Part shown: one piece after another, positions 43,716 through 54,242 of the stretch
Numbering within the stretch: position 1 is the stretch's first letter
How the letters are laid out: every line of letters starts with the position of its first letter
Origin: Rhizobiales bacterium UBA3584
Lineage (GTDB): Bacteria; Pseudomonadota; Alphaproteobacteria; Rhizobiales; Devosiaceae
Assembly (NCBI GenBank): GCA_002375765.1
Contig: DFMV01000040.1
Location: 1 to 64,000 of the forward strand
Direction: 5' to 3'
DNA: 64,000 nt
Notes under the pieces: generated by a model
The model's input: the letters and a program-made list of their open reading frames with translations, nothing else
What the model was told of the DNA's origin: nothing
The model's database searches: none
Program-made: the position numbers and the translations under genes

Positions 43716-45449
43716 ATGCCGACAATTCTAGAACTCACGGACATTGCCAAGCGCTATGGTGAGGGCGCCAGCCGCACAAGCGTGCTCGAGGGGCTCAATC
43801 TCAAGGTCGAGGATGGCGAGTTCGTCGCCATTCTCGGGTTTTCGGGCGCCGGCAAGACGACGCTGATCTCGCTGATGGCCGGTCTGATCGAGCCAGACCG
43901 GGGCGGCGTTCTCTACAAAGGCAAGGAGATCGACGGCCCCGGTCCCGAGCGCGGAGTGGTGTTTCAATCCTATTCGCTGATGCCGTGGCTGACGGTTGGC
44001 GGCAATGTTGACCTCGCCATCGACGCTGTCCACAAAAGGCTCCCCAAATCCGAGCGCATCGCCCTGCGCAACCGCTATGTGGAAATGGTGGGCCTCTCGC
44101 ATGCGGTGGACCGGCGTCCGTCCGAGCTCTCGGGCGGCATGCGCCAGCGCGTTGCGGTTGCCCGCGCTCTGGCCATGCAGCCGGAGGTCCTGCTGCTCGA
44201 CGAGCCGCTTTCGGCGCTCGATGCGCTGACCCGCTCCAAATTGCAGAATGAGTTCGCTGACATCTCACAGGCGGAAAAAAGGACCATCGTGCTCATCACC
44301 AATGATGTGGACGAGGCCATCCTCTTGGCGGATCGGGTCATCCCGCTGATGCCGGGACCGGAGGCTACGCTTGGGCCGTCCTTTTCCGTCGATTTCGCCC
44401 GCCCCAGGGACCGGGTGGCGCTCAACAGCGATGACAGGTTCATCGCGCTCAGGCGCGAAATAACCGAATATCTCATGGACGTGGGTGCCGGACGGAGCCT
44501 ATCGGACGAGCGCGATATCACGCTGCCCAATGTCGTGCCGATCACCGTGGGCCGGACCCAGGCGCCAAAGGCCCTCCAGGACGCGGCCCGTGGTTCGGCC
44601 AGCGCACGCTATGTGGAATTTTCCGACGTCAAGAAAGTCTATCCCACGCCCAAGGGCCCTCTCACGGTTGTCGATGGGTTCGATCTCAAGATGAAGAAGG
44701 GGGAATTTATCACCCTGATCGGGCATTCGGGCTGCGGCAAGTCCACGGTGCTCTCGATGGCTGCCGGGCTCAACGACATATCCTCGGGTGGCATCGTGCT
44801 CGATGGCAACGAGGTTGTGGGCGCTGGCCCGGACAGGGCCGTGGTTTTTCAGGCGCCTTCGCTCATGCCGTGGCTCACGACACGCGACAATGTGGCTCTT
44901 GGGGTTGATCGCGTCTATCCCAAAGCCAGTGCTGCCGAACGTCGCGACATCGTCGAATATTATCTCGACCGGGTCGGTCTGGGTGATGCGATGGACCGCC
45001 GCGCTGCCGATCTTTCCAACGGCATGAAACAGCGGGTCGGCATTGCGCGGGCGTTTGCGCTTTCGCCGAAACTGCTGTTGCTCGACGAGCCGTTCGGCAT
45101 GCTCGATTCGATCACCCGTTGGGAGCTCCAGGACGTTCTGATGGATGTCTGGGCGCGCACCAAGGTTACGGCCATCTGCGTTACCCACGATGTCGATGAA
45201 GCGATCCTTCTGGCCGACCGCGTGGTGATGATGTCGAACGGTCCCAACGCAAAAATCGGCAACATCATGGATGTCGATCTGCCACGCCCACGCTCGCGCA
45301 AGGCGCTGCTCGCCCACAAGGACTATTACGCGTACCGCGAGGAGCTTTTCGACTTCCTAGAGGCCTATGAGGGCGGCGCGAACCCCGATCAGGAAACACT
45401 CGACCGCATACGCTCCAAGCGCGCCCAACGCGCCGTAGCGGCCGAATAG
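43716..45449 (+). CDS. Nitrate transporter ATPase, fused NrtC-NrtD type
   Basis: The protein has 577 residues with two complete nucleotide-binding domains. The first (about 1-270) has Walker [10 protein letters not shown] and signature LSGGMRQR; the second (about 300-560) has Walker [10 protein letters not shown] and signature LSNGMKQR. In cyanobacteria these domains are separate NrtC and NrtD, and NrtC carries an extra nitrate-binding domain that is absent here. The two ATPases therefore form an internal heterodimer in one chain. The next gene follows with a strong ribosome site (AGGAGG). Confidence 0.9.
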   Translation: MPTILELTDIAKRYGEGASRTSVLEGLNLKVEDGEFVAILGFSGAGKTTLISLMAGLIEPDRGGVLYKGKEIDGPGPERGVVFQSYSLMPWLTVGGNVDLAIDAVHKRLPKSERIALRNRYVEMVGLSHAVDRRPSELSGGMRQRVAVARALAMQPEVLLLDEPLSALDALTRSKLQNEFADISQAEKRTIVLITNDVDEAILLADRVIPLMPGPEATLGPSFSVDFARPRDRVALNSDDRFIALRREITEYLMDVGAGRSLSDERDITLPNVVPITVGRTQAPKALQDAARGSASARYVEFSDVKKVYPTPKGPLTVVDGFDLKMKKGEFITLIGHSGCGKSTVLSMAAGLNDISSGGIVLDGNEVVGAGPDRAVVFQAPSLMPWLTTRDNVALGVDRVYPKASAAERRDIVEYYLDRVGLGDAMDRRAADLSNGMKQRVGIARAFALSPKLLLLDEPFGMLDSITRWELQDVLMDVWARTKVTAICVTHDVDEAILLADRVVMMSNGPNAKIGNIMDVDLPRPRSRKALLAHKDYYAYREELFDFLEAYEGGANPDQETLDRIRSKRAQRAVAAE

Positions 45450-45462
45450 GAGGACTACAACG

Positions 45463-47910
45463 ATGAAACAGAAGCTTGTCGTTATCGGTGCCGGCATGGC
45501 CTCGGGGCGTATGCTCGAGCACCTGTTTGACGCCGATCCCGGCGCCTATGACGTTACGCTCTTTGGCTCCGAACCGCGCGGAAACTACAACCGCATCATG
45601 CTCTCCCCGGTCCTTGCGGGCGAGAAAACCTATGAGGAAATCGTCACCCATGACGCGGACTGGTATGAAGAACATGGCGTTCAGTGCCAGTTCGGCAAGA
45701 CGGTCACCAAGATCGATCGTGAGAGCAAGACCGTATTCGCCGATGGTGTCGAAACGCCTTACGACAAACTGGTGATCGCTACGGGGTCAGCCCCGTTCAT
45801 CATCCCGATCGCCGGCAAGGATTTGCCCGGTGTTATGGCCTTCCGCGACCTCGACGACGTTGAAAAAATGGTTGCAGCGGCTGAAAAGCCAAACGCCAAA
45901 GCCGTCGTCATCGGTGGCGGGTTGCTGGGGCTCGAAGCGGCTGCAGCGCTTTCCAACCGCGGCATGGAAGTCGTGGTGCTCCACCTCATGGGGCATCTGA
46001 TGGAACGTCAGCTCGATCCTGCTGCCGGTTATCTGCTGCAGCGCGAACTCGAAGGGCGTGGCATCAAGATCCACTGCAAGGCGCAGACCAAGGCAATCCT
46101 CGGCGAGGACAAGGTCGAGGCCGTCGTTCTCGATGACGGTACGGTTTATGACGCCGATCTGGTGGTGATGGCTGTGGGCATCCGCCCTGAAACGCGCATC
46201 GCAACCGATGCCGGCGTCACTGTTGAGCGCGGCATTATCGTTGACGATGCAATGCGGACATCGGACCCTGATATTCTGGCTCTCGGAGAGTGCGTCGAGC
46301 ACAACGGCATGGTCTATGGTCTGGTTGCACCGCTCTATGACATGGCCAAGGTCGCAGCCAAGACGCTGACTCAAACCGAGGCGGCGTTCAAGCCGGTCCA
46401 GACGGCCACGCAGCTCAAAGTAACGGGGGTTAGTCTGTATTCAGCGGGCGACTTCGCCGATGGCGAAGGGCGCGAAGAGATCGTTTTGCGCGACGCAGCG
46501 GCCGGGGTTTACAAGCGGCTGGTTCTCGAAGGCGACAAGGTGATCGGCACCGTTCTCTATGGGGAAACCGGCGATGGGGCGTGGTTCTTCGATCTCATCA
46601 AGAAAGCTGAGCCGATCAGCACCATGCGCGACACCTTGATTTTTGGCCAGGCCTACCAGGGGGGTGCCGAACTGGACCCTATGGCGGCCGTTGCAGCCTT
46701 GCCGGATGATGCAGAAATCTGCGGCTGCAACGGTGTCTGCAAATCCGCGATCACCGGCGCGATCGCATCCAAAGGCCTCAACACTCTCGATGGCGTTCGG
46801 GCCCACACCAAAGCATCGGCCAGTTGTGGCTCTTGCACGGGGTTGGTTGAAAAGCTGCTCGCGGCAACCCTCGGGGATTCCTACAATCCGGCCGCGGTGC
46901 AGCCGGTTTGCCCGTGTTCGGATCTCGGGCACGATGACGTGCGTCGCCTGATCGTCGCCAAGGAGCTCAAGTCAATTCCGGCGGTCATGCAGGAATTGGA
47001 ATGGAAAACTTCGTGCGGCTGCGCGAAATGCCGCCCAGCCCTCAATTATTACCTGCTCTCGACATGGCCGGGCGAATATGAGGACGACAACCAGTCGCGC
47101 TTCATCAATGAGCGTGTGCACGCCAATATCCAGAAGGACGGCACCTATTCGGTGGTTCCGCGCATGTGGGGTGGCATCACCAATCCGCGCGAATTGCGGG
47201 CCATCGCCGATGTCGCCGACAAGTTCGCTATCCCAACCATCAAGGTCACCGGTGGCCAGCGCATCGACCTCTTGGGGGTCAAGAAGGAAGATCTGCCCGC
47301 CGTGTGGGGTGACCTCAACGCCGCCGGCATGGTTTCTGGCGCTGCCTACGCCAAAGGACTGCGTACGGTCAAAACCTGCGTCGGGTCGGACTGGTGCCGT
47401 TTTGGGACCCAGGATTCGACCGGGCTCGGGGTGCGCATCGAAAAATTCATGTGGGGGAGCTGGACGCCGGCCAAGGTCAAGATGGCCGTTTCGGGCTGCC
47501 CGAGAAACTGCGCCGAGGCGACCTGCAAGGACGTTGGCGTTATCTGCGTGGATTCGGGCTACGAAATCCATTTCGCTGGCGCTGCCGGTCTCGACATCAA
47601 GGGCACCGAAGTTCTCTGCCATGCCAAGACTGAGGATGAGGCGCTCGAAATCATTGTGGCTCTGACCCAGCTCTATCGCGAGCAGGGGCGGTACCTCGAG
47701 CGCATCTACAAATGGGCCAAGCGCGTCGGATCGGCCTCGATCAAGGCGAACATCGTCGATGACCTGGAAAAGCGCCGCCACTATTTCGAGCGCTTTGTCT
47801 ATTCGCAGAAATTCTCGCAGGTCGATCCATGGGAAGAGCGGGTCAACGGCAAGGACGCGCACGAGTTTGCGGCCATGGCCGAATTCGGCTTTCCCCAGGC
47901 AGCGGAGTAG
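45463..47910 (+). CDS. nirB: Assimilatory nitrite reductase large subunit (NAD(P)H)
   Basis: The protein has 815 residues. N-terminal FAD/NAD domains (VVIGAGMASGRMLEHLFDAD, then AVVIGGGLLGLEAAAALSN) are followed by a [2Fe-2S] BFD-like part (EICGCNGVCKSAI, ASCGSCTGLVE), and a C-terminal siroheme-[4Fe-4S] domain with TCVGSDWCRFGTQD and VSGCPRNCAEATCKDVG (the Cys ligands). It reduces nitrite to ammonium with six electrons. nirD follows 4 bp after the stop. Confidence 0.95.
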   Translation: MKQKLVVIGAGMASGRMLEHLFDADPGAYDVTLFGSEPRGNYNRIMLSPVLAGEKTYEEIVTHDADWYEEHGVQCQFGKTVTKIDRESKTVFADGVETPYDKLVIATGSAPFIIPIAGKDLPGVMAFRDLDDVEKMVAAAEKPNAKAVVIGGGLLGLEAAAALSNRGMEVVVLHLMGHLMERQLDPAAGYLLQRELEGRGIKIHCKAQTKAILGEDKVEAVVLDDGTVYDADLVVMAVGIRPETRIATDAGVTVERGIIVDDAMRTSDPDILALGECVEHNGMVYGLVAPLYDMAKVAAKTLTQTEAAFKPVQTATQLKVTGVSLYSAGDFADGEGREEIVLRDAAAGVYKRLVLEGDKVIGTVLYGETGDGAWFFDLIKKAEPISTMRDTLIFGQAYQGGAELDPMAAVAALPDDAEICGCNGVCKSAITGAIASKGLNTLDGVRAHTKASASCGSCTGLVEKLLAATLGDSYNPAAVQPVCPCSDLGHDDVRRLIVAKELKSIPAVMQELEWKTSCGCAKCRPALNYYLLSTWPGEYEDDNQSRFINERVHANIQKDGTYSVVPRMWGGITNPRELRAIADVADKFAIPTIKVTGGQRIDLLGVKKEDLPAVWGDLNAAGMVSGAAYAKGLRTVKTCVGSDWCRFGTQDSTGLGVRIEKFMWGSWTPAKVKMAVSGCPRNCAEATCKDVGVICVDSGYEIHFAGAAGLDIKGTEVLCHAKTEDEALEIIVALTQLYREQGRYLERIYKWAKRVGSASIKANIVDDLEKRRHYFERFVYSQKFSQVDPWEERVNGKDAHEFAAMAEFGFPQAAE

Positions 47911-47914
47911 GGCG

Positions 47915-48250
47915 ATGACCGAGTGGATCAAGATCGGACAGCTTTCCGACATTCCCCAGCGCGGTGCGCGGTGCCTCAATACGCCCATCGGCAAGATCGC
48001 CGTATTCCGGACCGCTACCGACGATGTCTTTGCGATCGAGGATCGCTGCCCGCACAGGGGCGGGCCGTTGAGCCAGGGCATCGTTCACGGTGCGCAGGTG
48101 ACCTGTCCTCTACACAATTGGGTGTTTTCGCTCGAAACCGGCGAGGCGCAGGGCGCCGATGAGGGCAAGGTTCAGACGTTTGCGCTTCGCCGCGATGGTG
48201 AAACGCTGCTGATCGACGCAAGCTTTGCGCTTGCTGTCGCTGCGGAGTAG
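47915..48250 (+). CDS. nirD: Nitrite reductase small subunit
   Basis: The protein has 111 residues. It has a Rieske-like fold with intact cluster ligands: IEDRCPHRGGPLSQGIVHGA (C-x-H) and VTCPLHNWVFSLETGEAQGA (C-x2-H). Some NirD proteins lack these residues; here they are present, so an actual [2Fe-2S] cluster is likely. Start 47915 is the first ATG after nirB. NirD is needed for full activity of NirB. Confidence 0.93.
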   Translation: MTEWIKIGQLSDIPQRGARCLNTPIGKIAVFRTATDDVFAIEDRCPHRGGPLSQGIVHGAQVTCPLHNWVFSLETGEAQGADEGKVQTFALRRDGETLLIDASFALAVAAE

Positions 48251-48254
48251 CGAC

Positions 48255-50885
48255 TTGACCGAACCCATCCGCACAACCTGTCCCTATTGCGGCGTCGGCT
48301 GCGGCGTGCTCGCCACGCCGCAGGACGATGGCTCGGTTCTAATCGCCGGCGATCCCCAGCATCCGGCCAATTTCGGCCGGTTATGCTCGAAGGGTTCGGC
48401 GCTGGCCGAAACCATCTCACTGGAAGGTCGTCAGCTCGTTCCCATGATCGATGGCGTTGAAGCCAGCTGGTCCGACGCGCTCGATGCGGCTGCCGGCCGG
48501 TTGCGCGCAATTATCGACGCGCACGGGCCGGACGCCGTTGCCCTTTACGGATCGGGACAACTGCTCACCGAGGATTATTACGTCGCCAACAAGCTGATGA
48601 AGGGATTTATCGGCACTGCCAATATCGACACCAATTCGCGGCTTTGCATGGCATCCTCGGTTGCCGGGCACAAACGCGCCTTTGGGTCCGATACTGTTCC
48701 GGGCACCTATGAGGATCTCGAACTTGCCGATCTGGTCGTGCTGGTCGGATCCAATCTCGCCTGGTGCCACCCGGTTCTCTATCAACGTATCCTCGCGGCC
48801 CGGGACGCCAGGCCGGATCTGCGGATCGTGGTGATCGATCCACGCCGCACCAATTGCGCTGAAACCGCCGATTTGCACCTGCCCATCGCTTCCGATGGCG
48901 ACGTGGCGCTTTTTGCGGGTCTCTTCGCCCACCTTTCAAATGCCGGCGTACTCGATGCCCGCTTTATCGCCGACCACACCACAGGCATTTCCGATGCGCT
49001 TGACGCAGCCGACGACTGGACGATCTCTCGCGTTGCAGAGGCAACGGGCCTCTCGACAGCCGATGTAGCGATGTTTTTTGACATGTTCACGGCCACCGAA
49101 AGGGTCGTGACCGTCTATTCCCAAGGGGTCAACCAATCGACTTCGGGAACCGACAAGGTCAACGCCATTCTCAACTGCCACCTGGGTACGGGCCGCATCG
49201 GGCGGCCGGGTATGGGGCCGTTTTCAATCACCGGCCAACCCAACGCCATGGGCGGGCGCGAGGTGGGCGGTTTGGCCAACATGCTGGCCGCGCATATGGA
49301 ATTTGACGATGCGGATCGTGTGGCCCGGTTCTGGAATGCGCCCGCCATCGCCACCAAACCGGGGCTCAAGGCCGTCGACATGTTCGATGCCATTGGCGAC
49401 GGGCGGATTAAGGCCGTGTGGATCATGGCGACCAATCCCGTCGTATCGCTCCCTGACGCCGATGCCGCCCGCAAGGCCCTTGCGGACTGCGACACGGTAA
49501 TTGTCTCGGACATGTTTGCGACCACCGATACGGCGCGCATGGCTAATATTTTCTTGCCCGCCGCCGGCTGGGGAGAAAAGTCGGGCACCGTGACCAATTC
49601 GGAGCGCCGGATTTCACGTCAACGCGCCTTCCGCCCGCTTCCCGGAGACGCGCGTCCCGATTGGTGGATCATTTGCCAGATTGCCAGGCGTCTTGGCTTT
49701 TCCGGTTTCGATTACGCTTCGCCTGCCGAAATCTTTGCCGAGCACGCCGAACTTTCGGGGTTTGAGAATCGGGGCAGCCGCGATTTCGATATCTCGGCCC
49801 TGGCCGACCGCGATTATGAAACGCTCGCTCCGGCCCAATGGCCGGTGCCACGGTCCGGCAGAGGAGCAACGCGGTTTTTCGGTTCGGGAGGCTTTTTCAC
49901 GCCGGACGGCAAGGCTCGCATTCTTCCTCTCGCCCCTCCGCCCCCCAAGGATCGCGGGCCGGGCCAATTGATCCTCAACACCGGCCGCGTGCGCGACCAT
50001 TGGCACACCATGACCCGCACGGGCCGCACGCCGCGCCTTTCAGCGCATTACGCGGAACCCTTCGCCGAAATTCATCCCCACGATGCCGAGCGGCTTTCGA
50101 TCCGCCGCACCCAGCTCGTCCGGCTCGAGAATGCCTACGGCACCGCTATCGTTCGCGCCCTCGTCACCGACCGGCAGCAGAAGGGCTCGGTCTTTGTGCC
50201 CATGCACTGGACGGGGGAAACTGCCGTAACGGGCCGAGCGAATGCACTCCTTGGCCCGTTCACCGACCCGGTTTCCGGGCAACCGGCGCTCAAGATGGGT
50301 CGGGTCAGCGCAACGCCGGTCGATGTGGCGCTCTATGGATTCCTCGTGAGCTGCCGCAAGCCCGATCTGAGCACGCTCGACTATTGGGCCGTGGCACCGG
50401 CTCGGGAAGGCTGGCGCGCTGAAATCGCGTTCTTTGAGCGTCCCGAGGATATACTTGTCCAGGCCCGCGCCATTCTGGGTCTGCCTGCCAACGCTCAACT
50501 GACCACGAGCCTGGATGCCCGAACGGGCCGGATCAACCTTGTCCGCTTTGACGGCGATCGGCTCGATTGCGCGCTTTATCTTTCGCCCGACCCGGTACTC
50601 GCCGCCCGCCAATGGATCATCGAACAATTCGCCGGAACACATGACACGCCAATCGCGCGGGCCAGGGTGCTCGCGGGTCGCCCAGGTGCCGATCAGCCCG
50701 ATCCGGGACCGCTGGTCTGTTCGTGTTTTGGCGTCGGTGCCAACCAGATTGCCGATGCAGTCGTCGGCGGATGCGCCAGCGTGGCGGACATAGGCGATGC
50801 CCTGCAAGCGGGCACAAATTGCGGTTCCTGCCGCACAGAAATCGGGAGAATTATCGATGCAAATCGTCTCGCGGCAGCCGAGTAA
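48255..50885 (+). CDS. nasA: Assimilatory nitrate reductase catalytic subunit (molybdopterin)
   Basis: The protein has 876 residues. The N-terminal [4Fe-4S] motif is TTCPYCGVGCGVLATPQ; Mo-bis-MGD family motifs include SRLCMASSVAGHKRAFGSD and GRPGMGPFSITGQPNAMGGR. The C-terminus is a BFD-like [2Fe-2S] domain (LVCSCFGVGANQIADAVVGG, CGSCRTEIG), which accepts electrons. The TTG start at 48255 is chosen because GGAG lies 8 bp upstream; another TTG start at 48225 overlaps nirD. It reduces nitrate to nitrite in the cytosol. Confidence 0.93.
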   Translation: MTEPIRTTCPYCGVGCGVLATPQDDGSVLIAGDPQHPANFGRLCSKGSALAETISLEGRQLVPMIDGVEASWSDALDAAAGRLRAIIDAHGPDAVALYGSGQLLTEDYYVANKLMKGFIGTANIDTNSRLCMASSVAGHKRAFGSDTVPGTYEDLELADLVVLVGSNLAWCHPVLYQRILAARDARPDLRIVVIDPRRTNCAETADLHLPIASDGDVALFAGLFAHLSNAGVLDARFIADHTTGISDALDAADDWTISRVAEATGLSTADVAMFFDMFTATERVVTVYSQGVNQSTSGTDKVNAILNCHLGTGRIGRPGMGPFSITGQPNAMGGREVGGLANMLAAHMEFDDADRVARFWNAPAIATKPGLKAVDMFDAIGDGRIKAVWIMATNPVVSLPDADAARKALADCDTVIVSDMFATTDTARMANIFLPAAGWGEKSGTVTNSERRISRQRAFRPLPGDARPDWWIICQIARRLGFSGFDYASPAEIFAEHAELSGFENRGSRDFDISALADRDYETLAPAQWPVPRSGRGATRFFGSGGFFTPDGKARILPLAPPPPKDRGPGQLILNTGRVRDHWHTMTRTGRTPRLSAHYAEPFAEIHPHDAERLSIRRTQLVRLENAYGTAIVRALVTDRQQKGSVFVPMHWTGETAVTGRANALLGPFTDPVSGQPALKMGRVSATPVDVALYGFLVSCRKPDLSTLDYWAVAPAREGWRAEIAFFERPEDILVQARAILGLPANAQLTTSLDARTGRINLVRFDGDRLDCALYLSPDPVLAARQWIIEQFAGTHDTPIARARVLAGRPGADQPDPGPLVCSCFGVGANQIADAVVGGCASVADIGDALQAGTNCGSCRTEIGRIIDANRLAAAE

Positions 50886-52305
50886 GGCCGAACCACCCCG
50901 GATGGCACGCCTCGACGTGCTTCCGGTTTTCTTCGATCTCAAGGGAAAAAAGGTGCTTGTTGCCGGTGGCGAAGAGCCTGCCGCCTGGAAGGCCGAATTG
51001 ATGGCCGCCGCCGGTGCGAGAGTGAGCGTTTTTGCTGAACACTTCTGCGAGGAGATGGTCGCGCTCGAAGCGCGTGGAGCCATCCAGTTTGTACAAGGCG
51101 ATTGGCGGCAGGCGGACTGGGCTGGCCTGGCACTGGCCATAGGGGATTGTTCAGAGGAAGAAGCCGCCGAGTTTGTTGCAATGGCACGAGTGCATGGGGT
51201 GCCGGTCAATGTGATCGACAAGCCCGAGCATTGCCAGTTTCAGTTCGGCTCCATCGTCAACCGCTCTCCGCTCGTTGTCGGCATTTCCACCAGCGGAGCG
51301 GCGCCGATATTGGGTCAGGCGGTGCGCCGGCGTATCGAGACCCTGTTGCCCAAAACGCTTAGCGCATGGGCGCGGCTTGCACAGTCTGTGCGCTCTATTG
51401 TGCTGGATCGGCTCGCCGCCGGCGCGGAGCGCCGCGCTTTCTGGGAGCGGTTCACCGACCTGAGTTTTTCGGGCAAGGAGCCAGTTGGCGACCCGGAGGC
51501 GATGATTGCCCACGCGTCGCGGGTACCCTCCGGGCGTGTCACCCTTGTGGGGGCTGGTCCGGGAGACGCGGAATATCTCACCCTCAAAGCCGTCCGCGCG
51601 CTGCAGTCCGCCGATGTGATCTTGTTTGACGATCTGGTTTCCGACGATGTTCTTGAACTGGCGCGCCGGGAGGCCAAGCGTATTCTCGTCGGGAAACGCG
51701 CTCGCCGGGCGAGTTGCCGTCAGGAAGATATAAATTCGATGATGGCCGACCTTGCCCGCAAGGGCCGGCATGTGGTGCGGCTCAAGTCCGGTGACCCAAT
51801 GCTGTTCGGACGAGCCGGTGAAGAGATTGCCGCCCTTGAAGCGCAAAATATACCCGTCTCGGTGGTTCCGGGCATTTCGACTGCGTTTGCCCTTGCTGCC
51901 GAGTTGGGCATCTCGCTGACCCACCGCGATTGTGCGCAGTCGGTCCGGTTTGTGACCGGCCACGCCCGCAATGGTCAATTGCCCTCAAATCTTGATTGGC
52001 GGGCTTTATCCGATCCCGCGACAACTCATGTCTATTACATGTCGGGTGCGACAGCTCCCCAGATTGCCGAGAACCTGCTGGCTCGGGGCATGGACCCGGC
52101 CATGCCGGTGCTGATAGCGAGCAATGTCGGTCGTCCGGAGCGACAAATCGTGCGCTGCCGGCTCGATGGGCTCGCCGTGGAAATGAAGGGCCAGCACTTT
52201 TCCGGCCCGGTCATCACCGCAATCGGTCAAGCGTTCGGCCGGAGAAGGGCAGAGACTCCCAGGCTCGCAACGGCGTCTGAAGCGGTTGCCGCATACGCCT
52301 CATAG
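50857..52305 (+). CDS. cysG: Siroheme synthase (CysG-type, multifunctional)
   Basis: The protein has 482 residues. The N-terminal dehydrogenase/ferrochelatase (PVFFDLKGKKVLVAGGEEPA, then VVGISTSGAAPILGQAVRRR) is joined to a C-terminal uroporphyrinogen methyltransferase (VTLVGAGPGDAEYLTLKAVR, then RLKSGDPMLFGRAGEEI and VVPGISTAFALAAELGISLT). It makes siroheme from uroporphyrinogen III for NirB. ATG 50857 has a GGGAGA ribosome site and overlaps nasA by 29 bp; ATG 50902 is an alternative start. It closes the operon. Confidence 0.92.
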   Translation: MQIVSRQPSKAEPPRMARLDVLPVFFDLKGKKVLVAGGEEPAAWKAELMAAAGARVSVFAEHFCEEMVALEARGAIQFVQGDWRQADWAGLALAIGDCSEEEAAEFVAMARVHGVPVNVIDKPEHCQFQFGSIVNRSPLVVGISTSGAAPILGQAVRRRIETLLPKTLSAWARLAQSVRSIVLDRLAAGAERRAFWERFTDLSFSGKEPVGDPEAMIAHASRVPSGRVTLVGAGPGDAEYLTLKAVRALQSADVILFDDLVSDDVLELARREAKRILVGKRARRASCRQEDINSMMADLARKGRHVVRLKSGDPMLFGRAGEEIAALEAQNIPVSVVPGISTAFALAAELGISLTHRDCAQSVRFVTGHARNGQLPSNLDWRALSDPATTHVYYMSGATAPQIAENLLARGMDPAMPVLIASNVGRPERQIVRCRLDGLAVEMKGQHFSGPVITAIGQAFGRRRAETPRLATASEAVAAYAS

Positions 52306-52339
52306 GCATTTTGAAAATTACCGACTTGACGACACCTAG

Positions 52340-52357
52340 TTATGTTTCATAACATAA
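52340..52357. promoter_or_regulatory. Operator-like palindrome before feruloyl-CoA synthase
   Basis: TTATGTT-TCAT-AACATAA is a perfect 7-bp inverted repeat 20 bp before the start codon, directly after a possible -35 (TTGACG, 52326-52331), so it overlaps the -10. It includes ATGT-N6-ACAT, similar to PadR-family operators (ATGT and ACAT half-sites). The padR gene at the end of the cluster is a candidate binder. Confidence 0.6.
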
Positions 52358-52376
52358 TTCAACTGGGAGGTTGGCC

Positions 52377-54239
52377 ATGTCAAATCTATCGACGCCCATT
52401 CGCGAGGTCAGGATGGGCCAAATGTCGGCGCGAGCCGAACGGGCGCAGGACGGAATTGTTCATGTGCGTTCGAGTGAGCAGTTGGCTCCCTATTCGCGCT
52501 CCATCCCCGACGCCATCGCGCAATGGGCGGAAAAAACTCCCGATGCACTCATGGTTGCAGATCGCAACAGCGATACGGGCGACTGGCGCAAGTTGAGCTA
52601 TGCGCAGGTCATGGCGGCCATCAAGCCGCTTGGCCAGGCGCCTCTTGATGCGGGGCTGTCGCAGGACCGTCCGCTGATGATCCTGTCGGGCAATGAAATC
52701 GAACATCTCCTGCTTGGGCTGGCCGCCATTTGGGTTGGCATTCCCTACGCGCCGATTTCGCCGGCCTACTCGCTGATCTCCACCGATTTTGGCAAGCTCA
52801 AGCATATCGCCGGGCTCCTCACCCCCGGAATGATATATGCGTCCGATGGCGAGAAATTCGGGCCGGCCATCGAAGCGGTGTTCGGCGACAGTGTTCCTCT
52901 GGTGGTCAAATCCAATCCGCCATCGGGCCGTAACTCGCGTCTGTTTGATGATCTTGCAGCGACCGGTGTCACAGCAGCGGTGGCTCGGGCCCACGACGCC
53001 GTTACGCCCGACACCATTGCCAAGATACTCTTTACCTCGGGCTCGACCGGCATGCCCAAGGGTGTCATCACCACCAACCGCATGATGACCTGCAATCAGG
53101 AGATGATCCGCACAGCCCTGGCGTTTCTCAAGGACGAACCGCCGGTGCTTTTGGACTGGATGCCCTGGAACCACGTTGCCGGCTCGAGTCACAATACAGG
53201 CATCGCGTTTTACAATGGCGGCAGCTTTTATATCGATGACGGCCAGCCCACCCCCGCAAAAATCGGCAATACGCTGCGCAACCTACGTGATGTTCAGCCC
53301 ACCATATATCTCACCGTACCCAAGGGGTACGAGTTCCTTGTGGCGGCGTTCGAAGAGGATCACGAGGTTCGGAGCAAGTTCTTCTCGCGCCTGAAATTGA
53401 TGCAGTATGCGGGCGCCAGCCTGTCCCAGCATGTCTTTGACGGCATGGACAGGGCGGCGCGGGCCGAACTGGGTCAGCGGGTGATGATCATCACCGGCTA
53501 CGGCTCAACCGAAACCGCTCCCTTTGCCTTCACCACCACCTGGCCGGTTCAGGAGGCGGGACATATCGGGCTGCCGGCGGCGGGTATGGAAATCAAGCTG
53601 GTGCCCAATGGCGACAAGATGGAGTTGCGGGTCAAAGGCCCCAATGTCACGCCGGGCTATTGGCGCGACGAAGAAAAAACGCGCGAGGCCTTCGATGAGG
53701 AAGGGTTCTATAAAATCGGCGATGCCGTAAGACAGGCCGACGAAAATGATCTGTCCAAAGGCTTCGTTTTTGATGGGCGCGTGAGTGAAGATTTCAAGCT
53801 CTCGACCGGCACCTGGGTCAATTTTGCCAGCGTGCGCAAATCGGTAGTCGAGGCGTGCGCGCCTCTGATCCGCGATGTGGTTGTGACCGGCGCGGACCGT
53901 AACCATCTGGGCGCGCTGATTTTTCCTGACTTTGAGGCCTGTGCGCGTTTTGCCGGTTTGCCGGCAGGGACGGATCCTGCACAGATTGCGGAACATGCCA
54001 GCGTCAAGGACAAGTTTGCGGCTGATCTTGGAGCGCTGGCGAAACGTGCGACCGGCAGTTCCAATCATGTTGCCCGAGCGTATGTGATGACCGCGCTGCC
54101 CGATATCGACAAAGGCGAGGTTACTGACAAAGGGTCGATCAACCAGCGTGCCGTTCTGGCGGCCCGCAAGGATCTTGTCGAGGCCCTCTATGCCGAGCCG
54201 GTGCCGACCGGCGTTCTAGATCTGCCGAGAAAAGGATAA
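52377..54239 (+). CDS. Feruloyl-CoA synthase (acyl-CoA/AMP ligase)
   Basis: The protein has 620 residues. The P-loop is ILFTSGSTGMPKGVITTNRM (about residue 222), with DWMPWNHVAGSSHN and YGSTETAPFAFTTTWPVQEA further on. The overall length and these segments match feruloyl-CoA synthases of proteobacteria, which activate ferulate and other hydroxycinnamates with ATP and CoA. ATG 52377 is preferred because GGGAGG lies 6 bp before it. It is the first gene of a five-gene hydroxycinnamate cluster and starts beyond an operator-like palindrome. Confidence 0.82.
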   Translation: MSNLSTPIREVRMGQMSARAERAQDGIVHVRSSEQLAPYSRSIPDAIAQWAEKTPDALMVADRNSDTGDWRKLSYAQVMAAIKPLGQAPLDAGLSQDRPLMILSGNEIEHLLLGLAAIWVGIPYAPISPAYSLISTDFGKLKHIAGLLTPGMIYASDGEKFGPAIEAVFGDSVPLVVKSNPPSGRNSRLFDDLAATGVTAAVARAHDAVTPDTIAKILFTSGSTGMPKGVITTNRMMTCNQEMIRTALAFLKDEPPVLLDWMPWNHVAGSSHNTGIAFYNGGSFYIDDGQPTPAKIGNTLRNLRDVQPTIYLTVPKGYEFLVAAFEEDHEVRSKFFSRLKLMQYAGASLSQHVFDGMDRAARAELGQRVMIITGYGSTETAPFAFTTTWPVQEAGHIGLPAAGMEIKLVPNGDKMELRVKGPNVTPGYWRDEEKTREAFDEEGFYKIGDAVRQADENDLSKGFVFDGRVSEDFKLSTGTWVNFASVRKSVVEACAPLIRDVVVTGADRNHLGALIFPDFEACARFAGLPAGTDPAQIAEHASVKDKFAADLGALAKRATGSSNHVARAYVMTALPDIDKGEVTDKGSINQRAVLAARKDLVEALYAEPVPTGVLDLPRKG

Positions 54240-54242
54240 TCC

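Noticed and set aside
43716..45449. A fused ATPase as a frameshift or assembly joining of two genes
   Set aside because: Both nucleotide-binding domains are complete with intact motifs and a normal linker, so a genuine NrtC-NrtD type fusion is simpler.
52377..54239. Long-chain fatty-acyl or acetyl-CoA synthetase
   Set aside because: The sequence segments and the gene neighbours (hydratase, dehydrogenase, thiolase, benzoyl-CoA-type thioesterase) fit feruloyl-CoA synthase better; the assignment still needs an assay.
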